From Streptomyces sp. NBC_00091 (GTDB lineage Bacteria; Actinomycetota; Actinomycetes; Streptomycetales; Streptomycetaceae), in NCBI RefSeq assembly GCF_026343185.1, contig NZ_JAPEMA010000004.1, forward strand, positions 1 to 64,000: DNA of 64,000 nucleotides, given 5' to 3'. A model generated the notes under the pieces. It was not told the DNA's origin, made no database searches, and worked only from the letters and a program-made list of their open reading frames with translations. How positions within the stretch are numbered: position 1 is the stretch's first letter; the number at the start of each line of letters is the position of its first letter. Position numbers and translations under genes: made by a program. Below, piece after piece: positions 25,273 through 32,663 of this stretch.

Positions 25273-25716
25273 ATGGCGCAGGTCGAGGCCACCACGGAGC
25301 GCATCATCGAGGCCGACGCGGAGACCGTCTTCGACGCGCTGGCGGACTACACCGGCACCCGGAGCAAGCTGCTCCCCGAGCACTTCAGCGAGTACGAGGT
25401 GCGCGAGGGCGGCGACGGCGAGGGCACCCTGGTCCACTGGAAGCTCCAGGCCACCAGCAAGCGCGTACGCGACTGCCTGCTCGAGGTCACCGAGCCCACG
25501 GACGGCCAGCTCGTGGAGAAGGACCGCAACTCCTCCATGGTCACCACCTGGACCGTCACCCCGGCCGGCGAGGGCCGCGCGCGGGCCGTGGTCAGCACCG
25601 TGTGGAACGGCGCGGGCGGCATCGGCGGCTTCTTCGAGCGCACCTTCGCCCCCAAGGGCCTCGGCCGCATCTACGACACCGTCCTCGACAACCTGGCCAA
25701 GGAAGTCGGCGTCTGA
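25273..25716 (+). CDS. SRPBCC (START-like) family protein
   Basis: A 147-aa protein with the polyketide-cyclase/START-like helix-grip fold: TTERIIEADAETVFDALADY at the N-terminus, central antiparallel strands, and a C-terminal helix (GRIYDTVLDNLAKEVGV). This fold binds hydrophobic ligands, but no catalytic residues are evident. The ATG has GGAGGAAC upstream. It stands alone between the small secreted peptide and repeat copy B. Confidence 0.82.
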   Translation: MAQVEATTERIIEADAETVFDALADYTGTRSKLLPEHFSEYEVREGGDGEGTLVHWKLQATSKRVRDCLLEVTEPTDGQLVEKDRNSSMVTTWTVTPAGEGRARAVVSTVWNGAGGIGGFFERTFAPKGLGRIYDTVLDNLAKEVGV

Positions 25717-25890
25717 CGGAGCCTGTTGGCCCCCGCGGGCGGGACAACGCCCGGGGACGGCTCACCGGTTCGGGTGGATTTCCCGGCCGCGGCGGGCCGC
25801 CCCGCGACGCGCCGCGCACCCCCCGGGACGCGCTGCGGACCCCGCCCCGGCCCCGGGCGTGGCCCCCGGGCCCGGAGGCGGGCGGGCGGC
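25717..25890. other. Intergenic, no feature seen
   Basis: A G/C-extreme, proline-codon-like stretch between the SRPBCC gene and repeat copy B. I see no gene, clear hairpin or promoter box in it. Confidence 0.4.
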
Positions 25891-26056
25891 TAGGCCGTCT
25901 CTTTCGGATCTTGCCGGTTAAGCCCGCGTCGTCCGGTGCCGTGCATCGCAAGGCGGAGAGGCTCCCGATTACTGGACGTCCTCGGGTGCCTCGACAACGC
26001 GGCGAGGTGCGGTGCCGGGCGGCGCGGGTCAGGCAAGATCCGAAAGAGACGGTCTA
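25891..26056. repeat. MITE-like repeat element, copy B
   Basis: A 166-bp element. The left inverted repeat (25891-25915) reads TAGGCCGTCTCTTTCGGATC and continues TTGCC; the right one (26032-26056) is its complement with one mismatch in 25. Both outer ends are TA, compatible with a TA target duplication. Interior identical landmarks with copy A include TGCATCGCAAGGCGGAGAGG and CCTCGACAACGCGGCGAGG, read in the opposite direction. No transposase frame. The right end abuts the promoter of the peptide-degradation operon. Confidence 0.75.
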
Positions 26057-26093
26057 GGGTGGGCCCTCCGCGACCCGACCCACCGGGGGCCCG
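26055..26093 (+). promoter_or_regulatory. -10 box at the junction of repeat copy B and the peptidase operon
   Basis: TAGGGT at 26055-26060 is formed partly by the last bases of the repeat (TA) and partly by flanking DNA (GGGT). It matches the -10 used before several genes in this window. It would give a leader of about 27 nt with GGGGG before the ATG at 26094. No -35 consensus is visible inside the repeat. Confidence 0.4.
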
Positions 26094-26927
26094 ATGAAGA
26101 TCCTCATCTCCGCCGACATGGAAGGCGCGACGGGCGTCACCTGGCCCGCCGACGTGCTCCCCGGAACCCCGCAATGGGAGCGCTGCCGGGGCATGTTCAC
26201 CTCCGACGTGAACGCCGCCGTACTCGGCTTCTACGACGGCGGCGCCGAGCGGGTCCTGGTCAACGAGGCCCACTGGACCATGCGCAACCTGCTCCTGGAG
26301 AAGCTCGACGCCCGCGCCGAGATGCTCACCGGCCGCCACAAGTCCCTCTCCATGGTCGAAGGGGTCCAGCACGGCGACGTCGACGGCATCGCCTTCGTCG
26401 GCTACCACACGGGCGCCGGCACCGAGGGGGTCCTCGCCCACACCTACCTCGCCAACTCCATCACCGGGGTCTGGCTCAACGGCCTGCGCGCCAGCGAGGG
26501 AGTCCTCAACGCCCACGTGGTCGCCGAGTACGGGGTCCCCGTCATCCTGGTCACCGGCGACGACCTGACCTGCGCCGACGCCGCCGGCTACGCACCGGAC
26601 GCCCGTACGGTCGCGGTCAAGGACCACGTCTCGCGCTACGCGGCGGTCTGCCGCACCCCGGCCCGTACCGCCGCCGACATCCGCGCCGCCGCCACCGAGG
26701 CCGTCAAGCTCGCGGTACGGCACGAGCCGGTGCGGGGCGGGCCCTTCGCGATGGAGGTCGAGTTCGACGCCGAGCACCTGTCGATGGCCGCCACCGTCGT
26801 CCCGGGCGTCGAACGTTGCGGAGAGCGCCGGATCGCGTACACCAGCGGGACCATGTACGAGGGGATCCGCACCTTCAAGGCGGTCACGACGGTCGTCTCG
26901 GCGGCCGTGGAGGAGCAGTATGGCTGA
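26094..26927 (+). CDS. M55 family D-aminopeptidase (DppA-like)
   Basis: A 277-aa zinc peptidase. The N-terminal ISADMEGATGV carries the first metal ligands (Asp8, Glu10 type). Further ligands are expected in VNEAHWTMRN (~60) and GYHTGAGTEGVLAHTY (~103-118), with Glu in LNGLRASEGVLNAHV (~133). DppA homologues hydrolyse D-amino-acid dipeptides as self-compartmentalised decamers, so recycling of peptidoglycan or D-peptides is likely. First gene of a three-gene peptidase operon; its stop overlaps the next start by eight bases. Confidence 0.9.
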   Translation: MKILISADMEGATGVTWPADVLPGTPQWERCRGMFTSDVNAAVLGFYDGGAERVLVNEAHWTMRNLLLEKLDARAEMLTGRHKSLSMVEGVQHGDVDGIAFVGYHTGAGTEGVLAHTYLANSITGVWLNGLRASEGVLNAHVVAEYGVPVILVTGDDLTCADAAGYAPDARTVAVKDHVSRYAAVCRTPARTAADIRAAATEAVKLAVRHEPVRGGPFAMEVEFDAEHLSMAATVVPGVERCGERRIAYTSGTMYEGIRTFKAVTTVVSAAVEEQYG

Positions 26928-28308
26928 CATGCACCGGCTGGAAGACGTTCCCTGCGGCGCGGGCCACGAAGAGACGGGCCCGGACGCCGGCGGCCTCGAC
27001 GCCGCCGCCCTCGACGAGGTGGTCGAGTTCACCTCCGGCCTGATCCGCATCGACACCAGCAACCGGGGCGGCGGCGACTGCCGGGAGCGGCCCGCCGCCG
27101 AGTACGCCGCCGAGCGCCTGGCCGGGGCCGGCCTCGAGCCGGTGCTGCTGGAGCGCACCCCGGGCCGCACCAATGTGGTGGCCCGCATCGAGGGCACCGA
27201 CCCCTCCGCCCCCGCCCTCCTCGTCCACGGCCACCTGGACGTGGTCCCCGCCGAGGCCGCCGACTGGAGCGTGGACCCCTTCTCCGGAGAGGTCCGGGAC
27301 GGGGTGGTCTGGGGCCGCGGGGCGGTCGACATGAAGAACATGGACGCGATGGTGCTGGCCGTCGTACGCGCCTGGGCGCGCCAAGGCGTGCGGCCCCGCC
27401 GGGACATCGTCATCGCCTACACCGCCGACGAGGAGGACAGCGCGGTCGACGGGTCCGGCTTCCTCGCCGAGCAGCACCCGCACCTCTTCGAGGGCTGTAC
27501 GGAGGGCCTGAGCGAATCCGGGGCCTTCACCCTGCACCCCCGGCCGGGCCAGACCCTCTACCCGATCGCCGCCGGCGAACGCGGCACCGCCTGGCTCAAA
27601 CTGACCGCGCACGGCCGCGCCGGACACGGCTCCAAGCCCAACCGGGCCAACGCCGTCAGCCGCCTCGCCGCCGCCGTCGCCCGGATCGGCGCCTACGAGT
27701 GGCCGGCCCGCCTCACCGACACCGTCACCGCCTGCATCACCGAACTCGCCGCCCTCCAGGGCCTGACCGTCGACCCGCGCGCCCCGGGCACCGACCTCGA
27801 CGGCCTGCTAGGCAAGCTCGGCCCGGCCGCCGCCCTGGTCGAGGCCACCCTCCGCAACAGCTCCAACCCGACCATGCTCAGCGCCGGTTACAAGCTCAAC
27901 GTCATCCCCGGGCACGCCACCGCCTACGTGGACGGACGGACCGTGCCCGGCGGCGAGGCGGAGTTCACCGCCACCCTCGACGAGCTCACCGGCCCCGACG
28001 TGCACTGGGAGTTCGAGCACCGGGAGATGCCCCTCCAGGCCCCGGTCGACGGGCGGACGTTCGGGATCCTGCGCGAGTCCGTCGAGCACTTCGACCCCGA
28101 CGGACACGTGGTGCCCTTCTGCATGGCGGGCGGCACCGACGCCAAGCAGTTCTCCCGGCTCGGCGTCACCGGCTACGGCTTCTCCCCGCTGAAGCTGCCG
28201 CCGGGCTTCGACTACTGGTCCCTCTTCCACGGCGTGGACGAACGGGTCCCGGTCGACGCCCTGCACTTCGGGGTGCGCGTCCTCGACCGCGCGCTGCGGA
28301 CCCTGTGA
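26920..28308 (+). CDS. M20 family metallopeptidase / amidohydrolase
   Basis: A 462-aa protein with the two-zinc M20 core: VHGHLDVVPAE (first His and catalytic Asp), WGRGAVDMKNMDAM (bridging Asp), TADEEDSAVDG (catalytic and ligand Glu), and the dimerisation insert GRAGHGSKPNRANAVSRLA. The C-terminal metal His lies in YWSLFHGVDERVPV. Family members cleave dipeptides or N-acyl amino acids. It overlaps the M55 gene by eight bases and is followed within 13 bp by the S9 peptidase gene, indicating coordinated degradation of small peptides in the cytosol. Confidence 0.92.
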   Translation: MADMHRLEDVPCGAGHEETGPDAGGLDAAALDEVVEFTSGLIRIDTSNRGGGDCRERPAAEYAAERLAGAGLEPVLLERTPGRTNVVARIEGTDPSAPALLVHGHLDVVPAEAADWSVDPFSGEVRDGVVWGRGAVDMKNMDAMVLAVVRAWARQGVRPRRDIVIAYTADEEDSAVDGSGFLAEQHPHLFEGCTEGLSESGAFTLHPRPGQTLYPIAAGERGTAWLKLTAHGRAGHGSKPNRANAVSRLAAAVARIGAYEWPARLTDTVTACITELAALQGLTVDPRAPGTDLDGLLGKLGPAAALVEATLRNSSNPTMLSAGYKLNVIPGHATAYVDGRTVPGGEAEFTATLDELTGPDVHWEFEHREMPLQAPVDGRTFGILRESVEHFDPDGHVVPFCMAGGTDAKQFSRLGVTGYGFSPLKLPPGFDYWSLFHGVDERVPVDALHFGVRVLDRALRTL

Positions 28309-28321
28309 TGGGAGCCCGGTG

Positions 28322-30319
28322 ATGGCGGCGGCCGGGGCGGGCGGCCCCTACGGCAGCTGGCCCTCGCCGATCGGCGCCGCGCTCGCCGCCGCCCACGACG
28401 GGCGGCCCGAGTACGTGGGCACCATCGGCCCCGAGGTGTGGTGGACCGAGCCGCGCCCCGGGGAGGGCGGTCGCCGGACCCTGGTGCGCAGGCCCGCCGG
28501 CGGCGGCGCCGCGCGGTCGGTACTGCCCGCCCCGTGGAACGTGCGCAGCCGCCTCACCGAGTACGGGGGCCTGCCCTGGGCGGGCGCCGAACAGCCGGGC
28601 CGGGGGCCGGTGGTGGTCTTCGTCCACCACGCCGACCAGCGGCTGTACGCGTACGAGCCCGACGCGCCCGGCAGCCCCGGGCCCCGCCCCCTCACCCCCG
28701 TCTCGGCGGTCGGCGGCGGCCTGCGCTGGGCGGACCCGGTGCTGCGCGGCGGCGAAGTCTGGTGCGTGCTCGAGGAGTTCACGGGCCCCGCGCCCACCGA
28801 CGTACGCCGGGTGGCGGCCGCCGTGCCGCTGGACGGCTCCGCCGCCGGTGACCGGGCGGCCGTGCGGGAGCTGACGGACGACCGCCGCCGCTTCCGCACC
28901 GGGCCGAAGCCCTCCCCCGACGGGCGCAGCGCGGCCTGGCTGGTGTGGGACCACCCCCGGATGCCCTGGGACGGCACCGAGCTGGAGCTGGCGGAGCTGA
29001 CCCCGGACGGCACGCTCGGCCCGCCCCGAACCGTGCTCGGCGGGCCGTCCGAGGCGGTGGCGCAGGTGGCGTGGGCGGCCGACGGGACCCTGCTCGCGGT
29101 GAGCGACCGCAGCGGCTGGTGGAACCCGTACCGGGTGGACCCCGACAGCGGGGACGCGGTCAACCTGTGCCCCCGCGAGGAGGAGTTCGGCGGCCCGCTG
29201 TGGAAGCCGGGACTCGGCTGGCTGGCCCCGCTGCCGGAAGGGGCGGTGGCCGTGCTGCACGGGCAGGGCTCCTCGGTGCTCGGCGTCCTGGACCCCGACA
29301 GCGGCGACCTGGTGGACGCGGCCGGGCCCTGGACGGCCTGGCAGCCGGCCCTCGCCGTGAGCGGCACCCGGGTCTACGGGGTCGCCGCCAGCCCGCGCAG
29401 CGCGTACGAGGTCGTCGAACTGGACACCGCGACGGGCCGTGCCCGGGTCGTCGGCGCCCGGGCCGCCGACCCGGTCGACCCGGCGTACTACCCGGAGCCG
29501 CAGAGCCGGACCTTCCCCGGCCCCGGCGGCCGGGAGATCCACGCCCACGTCTACCCGCCGCACCACCCCGCCCTGCGGGCACCCGCCGACGAGCTGCCCC
29601 CGTACGTGGTGTGGGCGCACGGCGGTCCCACCGACCACGTGCCGCCCGTACTGGACCTGCACATCGCCTACTTCACCTCGCGCGGCATCGGGGTGGTCGA
29701 GGTGAACTACGGCGGCTCCACCGGCTACGGCCGCGCCTACCGCGAGCGGCTGCGCGAGCAGTGGGGCGTGGTGGACGTCGAGGACTGCGCGGCCGTCGCC
29801 CGGGCCCTGGCCGCCGAGGGCACCGCCGACCCGGACCGGCTCGCGATCCGCGGCGGCAGCGCGGGCGGCTGGACCGCGGCCGCCTCGCTGGCCGCCACCC
29901 GCCTGTACGCCTGCGCGGCGATCATCTACCCGGTGCTCGACCTGCGGGGCTTCGCCGCCGAGACCCACGACCTGGAGTCGCACTACGTCGACGGCCTGGC
30001 CGGAGCGCCCCAGACCCTGGCCCTGCGCTGCCGCGAACGCTCCCCGGTGGCCCGTGCCGACCGGATCGCCGCCCCCTTCGTCCTGCTCCAGGGCCTGGAC
30101 GACCCCGTCTGCCCGCCCGCGCAGGCCGAACGGCTGCTGGCCGCCCTGCGCGGCCGCGAGCCGGCGGTCCCGCACGCGTACGTCACCTTCGAGGGCGAGG
30201 GCCACGGCTTCCGGCGCGCCGAGACGATGGTCCGCGCCCTGGAGGCGGAACTCTCCCTGTACGCCCAGGTCTTCGGCTTCGAACGGGACGACGTCCCGCG
30301 TCTGCCCCTGCACGGCTGA
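28322..30319 (+). CDS. S9 family prolyl oligopeptidase-like serine peptidase
   Basis: A 665-aa protein: an N-terminal seven-bladed beta-propeller-like half (residues ~1-400, with many D-x-D-S-G turns) and a C-terminal alpha/beta-hydrolase catalytic half. The nucleophile is in IRGGSAGGWTA (~residue 515), the acid in LQGLDDPVCPP and the His in GEGHGFRRAE. S9C-type acylaminoacyl peptidase activity is likely. ATG 28322, directly after an in-frame GTG, was chosen; GGAG lies eight bases upstream. Third gene of the peptidase operon. No signal peptide is seen, so action is cytosolic. Confidence 0.92.
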   Translation: MAAAGAGGPYGSWPSPIGAALAAAHDGRPEYVGTIGPEVWWTEPRPGEGGRRTLVRRPAGGGAARSVLPAPWNVRSRLTEYGGLPWAGAEQPGRGPVVVFVHHADQRLYAYEPDAPGSPGPRPLTPVSAVGGGLRWADPVLRGGEVWCVLEEFTGPAPTDVRRVAAAVPLDGSAAGDRAAVRELTDDRRRFRTGPKPSPDGRSAAWLVWDHPRMPWDGTELELAELTPDGTLGPPRTVLGGPSEAVAQVAWAADGTLLAVSDRSGWWNPYRVDPDSGDAVNLCPREEEFGGPLWKPGLGWLAPLPEGAVAVLHGQGSSVLGVLDPDSGDLVDAAGPWTAWQPALAVSGTRVYGVAASPRSAYEVVELDTATGRARVVGARAADPVDPAYYPEPQSRTFPGPGGREIHAHVYPPHHPALRAPADELPPYVVWAHGGPTDHVPPVLDLHIAYFTSRGIGVVEVNYGGSTGYGRAYRERLREQWGVVDVEDCAAVARALAAEGTADPDRLAIRGGSAGGWTAAASLAATRLYACAAIIYPVLDLRGFAAETHDLESHYVDGLAGAPQTLALRCRERSPVARADRIAAPFVLLQGLDDPVCPPAQAERLLAALRGREPAVPHAYVTFEGEGHGFRRAETMVRALEAELSLYAQVFGFERDDVPRLPLHG

Positions 30320-30333
30320 CCCCCGCGCGGCAG

Positions 30334-30361
30334 CCCCGCCGGCCCGCCCCGCCGGGCGGGG
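30334..30361. terminator. Hairpin between convergent peptidase and acetyltransferase-like genes
   Basis: CCCCGCCGGC pairs with GCCGGGCGGGG (one bulged G) across a CCGCCCC loop. It lies within the 45 bp separating the two convergent stop codons. No T-run is present. Confidence 0.5.
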
Positions 30362-30364
30362 AGG

Positions 30365-31081
30365 CTACGCCGTGTGCAGCCAGACGCGCAGCGGGCCGAG
30401 CGGGCCGAAACCGGCCCGGACCGCCGCCGCGAGGTCGTCCCCGGCCTCGTACCCGACGACCGGCAGGCCCGGCCAGCGCGCCCCGACGGCGGCCAGTACG
30501 GCCGCCCAGGCCTCGTCGGTGTCGGCGTCGTCCACGGCGAACAGGTTGGACACGCCCACGACCCCGCCGCCCGTGCTCGCCACGGCGCCCGCGACGATCA
30601 CCCCCTCGGCGTCACGGCCGGCCAGGAAGACGATGCCCTCGGTCAGCAGCCCGGGGTGGAACAGCCCGGTGCTCTCCTCGCCGTCCCAGGCGGCCTCCCA
30701 GGCCGACAGTTCCCCGGTGCTCTCGACCTCGGACCACTCCAGGCGGCCGTCCGTCGCCCCGGCGGGCGCGGCGGCCCCGGCCGGACGGTGGATCCACTGC
30801 GCCTCGAACAGCACTCGGAAGCCGGCCGGGGTCAGGTCGAGGGCGGCGAAGCTGTCCTTCACCGAGCAGCCCGGGGAGACCGTGTCGATCCGGCCGAGCA
30901 CCTCGGCGGCCGAGGCCTCCGGGGTCAGGGTGACGGCGTCCGGATACAGCGGCGGGGTCCGTCGCGGGCTGCTCCAGACGGAGCCGGAGAAGGCGTGGCG
31001 GCGGCAGACGTCGGCGCACCACTCGGCGTTGTTGCGCGCCGCCGCGAGCAGGAGTGCGGAAGTGTCGTTGGCGAAGGTCAC
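30365..31081 (-). CDS. Hypothetical protein, possible GNAT-fold acetyltransferase
   Basis: A 238-aa protein starting from GTG. The C-terminal half (GLLTEGIVFLAGRDAEGVIV, then VSNLFAVDDADTDEAWAAVL) resembles the beta4-beta5/helix section of GNAT folds, but the acetyl-CoA Q/R-x2-G-x-G/A loop is not evident; VGYEAGDDLAAAVRAGFGPL is like the GNAT C-terminus. It is divergent from a genuine acetyltransferase gene, with 35 bp between start codons. Fold assignment is tentative. Confidence 0.55.
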   Translation of the reverse strand: MTFANDTSALLLAAARNNAEWCADVCRRHAFSGSVWSSPRRTPPLYPDAVTLTPEASAAEVLGRIDTVSPGCSVKDSFAALDLTPAGFRVLFEAQWIHRPAGAAAPAGATDGRLEWSEVESTGELSAWEAAWDGEESTGLFHPGLLTEGIVFLAGRDAEGVIVAGAVASTGGGVVGVSNLFAVDDADTDEAWAAVLAAVGARWPGLPVVGYEAGDDLAAAVRAGFGPLGPLRVWLHTA

Positions 31082-31116
31082 ACCGGGGATGCTGTCATCC
31101 CTCCTAACCTGGTGCG

Positions 31117-31695
31117 ATGACTTTTTCCACGTACCTCGCGGAAGGGCCGCGCGTGGGCCTGCGGTCCTTCCGGCTCGCCGACGGACCCGAGTTCACCGCC
31201 CGTGTGCGCGAGAGCCGGGAACTGCACCGGCCCTGGCTGTTCCCGCCCGCCACCCTGGAGGAGTACGAGCCCTACGCGGCCCGGCTGACCGAGGGAGACG
31301 CGAGGGCCGGATTCCTCGTCTGCGAGCTCGCCACGGGCGCCATCGCCGGGTTCGTCAACGTCAACAACATCGTCCGGGGCGCCTTCCAGTGCGGGGCGCT
31401 GGGCTACGGGGCCTTCGCGCACACCACCGGCCGCGGCCTCCTCGGCGAGGGCCTCGACCTGCTCCTGGACCACGCCTTCGCCCCCGCAGCTCCCGGCGGC
31501 CTGGGCCTGCACCGCCTGGAGGCGAACGTCCAGCCCGGCAACACCGCCTCGATCGCGCTGGTCCGGGGGCGCGGCTTCCGCTTGGAGGGACTCTCCCCGG
31601 AGTTCCTGTACGTCGACGGCGCCTGGCGCGACCACGAGCGCTGGGCCCTCACCGCGGAAATGCCCCGCGCCCGCGGCACCCGTCGCGCAGGATGA
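31117..31695 (+). CDS. GNAT family N-acetyltransferase (RimJ/RimL type)
   Basis: A 192-aa acetyl-CoA-dependent transferase. Motifs: VGLRSFRLADGPEFTARVRE at the start, a central GYGAFAHTTGRGLLGEGLDL holding the acetyl-CoA-binding R-G-x-x-G-x-G-like loop, then LEANVQPGNTASIALVRGRG and FRLEGLSPEFL, the typical RimJ/RimL C-terminus. The likely substrate is a protein N-terminus or a small amine. TAACCT at 31105-31110 is six bases before the ATG, consistent with a leaderless message. Four bases separate it from the arginase-fold gene, so co-transcription is likely. Confidence 0.9.
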   Translation: MTFSTYLAEGPRVGLRSFRLADGPEFTARVRESRELHRPWLFPPATLEEYEPYAARLTEGDARAGFLVCELATGAIAGFVNVNNIVRGAFQCGALGYGAFAHTTGRGLLGEGLDLLLDHAFAPAAPGGLGLHRLEANVQPGNTASIALVRGRGFRLEGLSPEFLYVDGAWRDHERWALTAEMPRARGTRRAG

Positions 31696-31699
31696 TTCC

Positions 31700-32599
31700 A
31701 TGCGAAACCTCGTACTCCTCGACGCCCCCTCCAACCTGGGCCTGCGCCCGCCGGCCCCCGGGACCGTCCCCGGGGTGTACAAACTGGCCGGCGCCCTGCG
31801 CGAACAGGGCCTGCTGCACCGGCTCGGCGCCCGCGAGGGCGGGGTCGTCGTCCCGCCGCGCTACGACCGGGGCGACTGGAAGGAGGGCGACGGGGTCTTC
31901 CACGCCGAGGCCATCGCCGCGTACACCGTGACCCTCGCCGACCGGATCGAGCGGCACCTGCGGGCGGGGGAGTTCCCCGTCGTCCTCGGCGGGGACTGCT
32001 CCATCCAGCTCGGCGCCGCCCTCGCGATGCGCCGGCTCGGCCGCTACGGGCTCGCCGCCATCGACGGCTCCGCCGACTTCCGCCACCCCGGCAACGAGGC
32101 CGTCAACGGGCCCGTCGGCGCCGCCGGCGGCGAGGAACTCGCCCTGTCCACCGGGCGCGGCCAGAGCGGCCTCACCGACCTGGAGGGGCTGCGCCCCTAC
32201 CTGCGGGAGGAGGACGTACGCCTCTTCGGGCTGCGCGACGGCGACGCGGACCTCCCGGAGCTGCACGCCGCGGGCATCGCGGCCCACACCGTCGGGGAGA
32301 TCCGAGAGCGCGGCGCCGGCGCGGTGGCGCGGGAGGCGCTGGACGGACTGCACCCGCCGCAGACGGCCGGCTTCTGGATCCACCTCGACGCCGACGTCCT
32401 CGACCCGTCCGTCATGCCCGCCGTGGACAGCCCCGACCCCGGCGGGCTGTTCCCCGCCGAACTCGCCGCCCTGCTCGAGGTACTGGCCGGCTCGCCCCGC
32501 TGCGTCGGCCTCAACGTGACCATCTACGACCCGGATCTGGATCCGGACGCGCGTGCGGGCGCGCTCCTCGCCGACCTGGTCGCGGGTGCCTTTGCGTAA
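31700..32599 (+). CDS. Arginase/agmatinase-fold protein with altered metal ligands
   Basis: A 299-aa ureohydrolase-fold protein. Three metal regions can be located. GGDCS (~residues 98-102) replaces the usual GGDHS, so the first His ligand is Cys. AAIDGSADF (~117-125) replaces DAHxD, so a His ligand is Ser. HLDADVLDP (~231-239) is fully conserved. The Mn2+ site is therefore incomplete by arginase standards; activity may be lost, metal-altered or directed to another substrate. The ATG follows the GNAT stop by four bases. The fold is confident, a ureohydrolase reaction is not. Confidence 0.8.
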   Translation: MRNLVLLDAPSNLGLRPPAPGTVPGVYKLAGALREQGLLHRLGAREGGVVVPPRYDRGDWKEGDGVFHAEAIAAYTVTLADRIERHLRAGEFPVVLGGDCSIQLGAALAMRRLGRYGLAAIDGSADFRHPGNEAVNGPVGAAGGEELALSTGRGQSGLTDLEGLRPYLREEDVRLFGLRDGDADLPELHAAGIAAHTVGEIRERGAGAVAREALDGLHPPQTAGFWIHLDADVLDPSVMPAVDSPDPGGLFPAELAALLEVLAGSPRCVGLNVTIYDPDLDPDARAGALLADLVAGAFA

Positions 32600-32663
32600 T
32601 CCTGACCGGTGGTGATGTGCGGAACCCCTGTGCACCGGTCGCGGCGGCGTGTTCCATTTCCCC

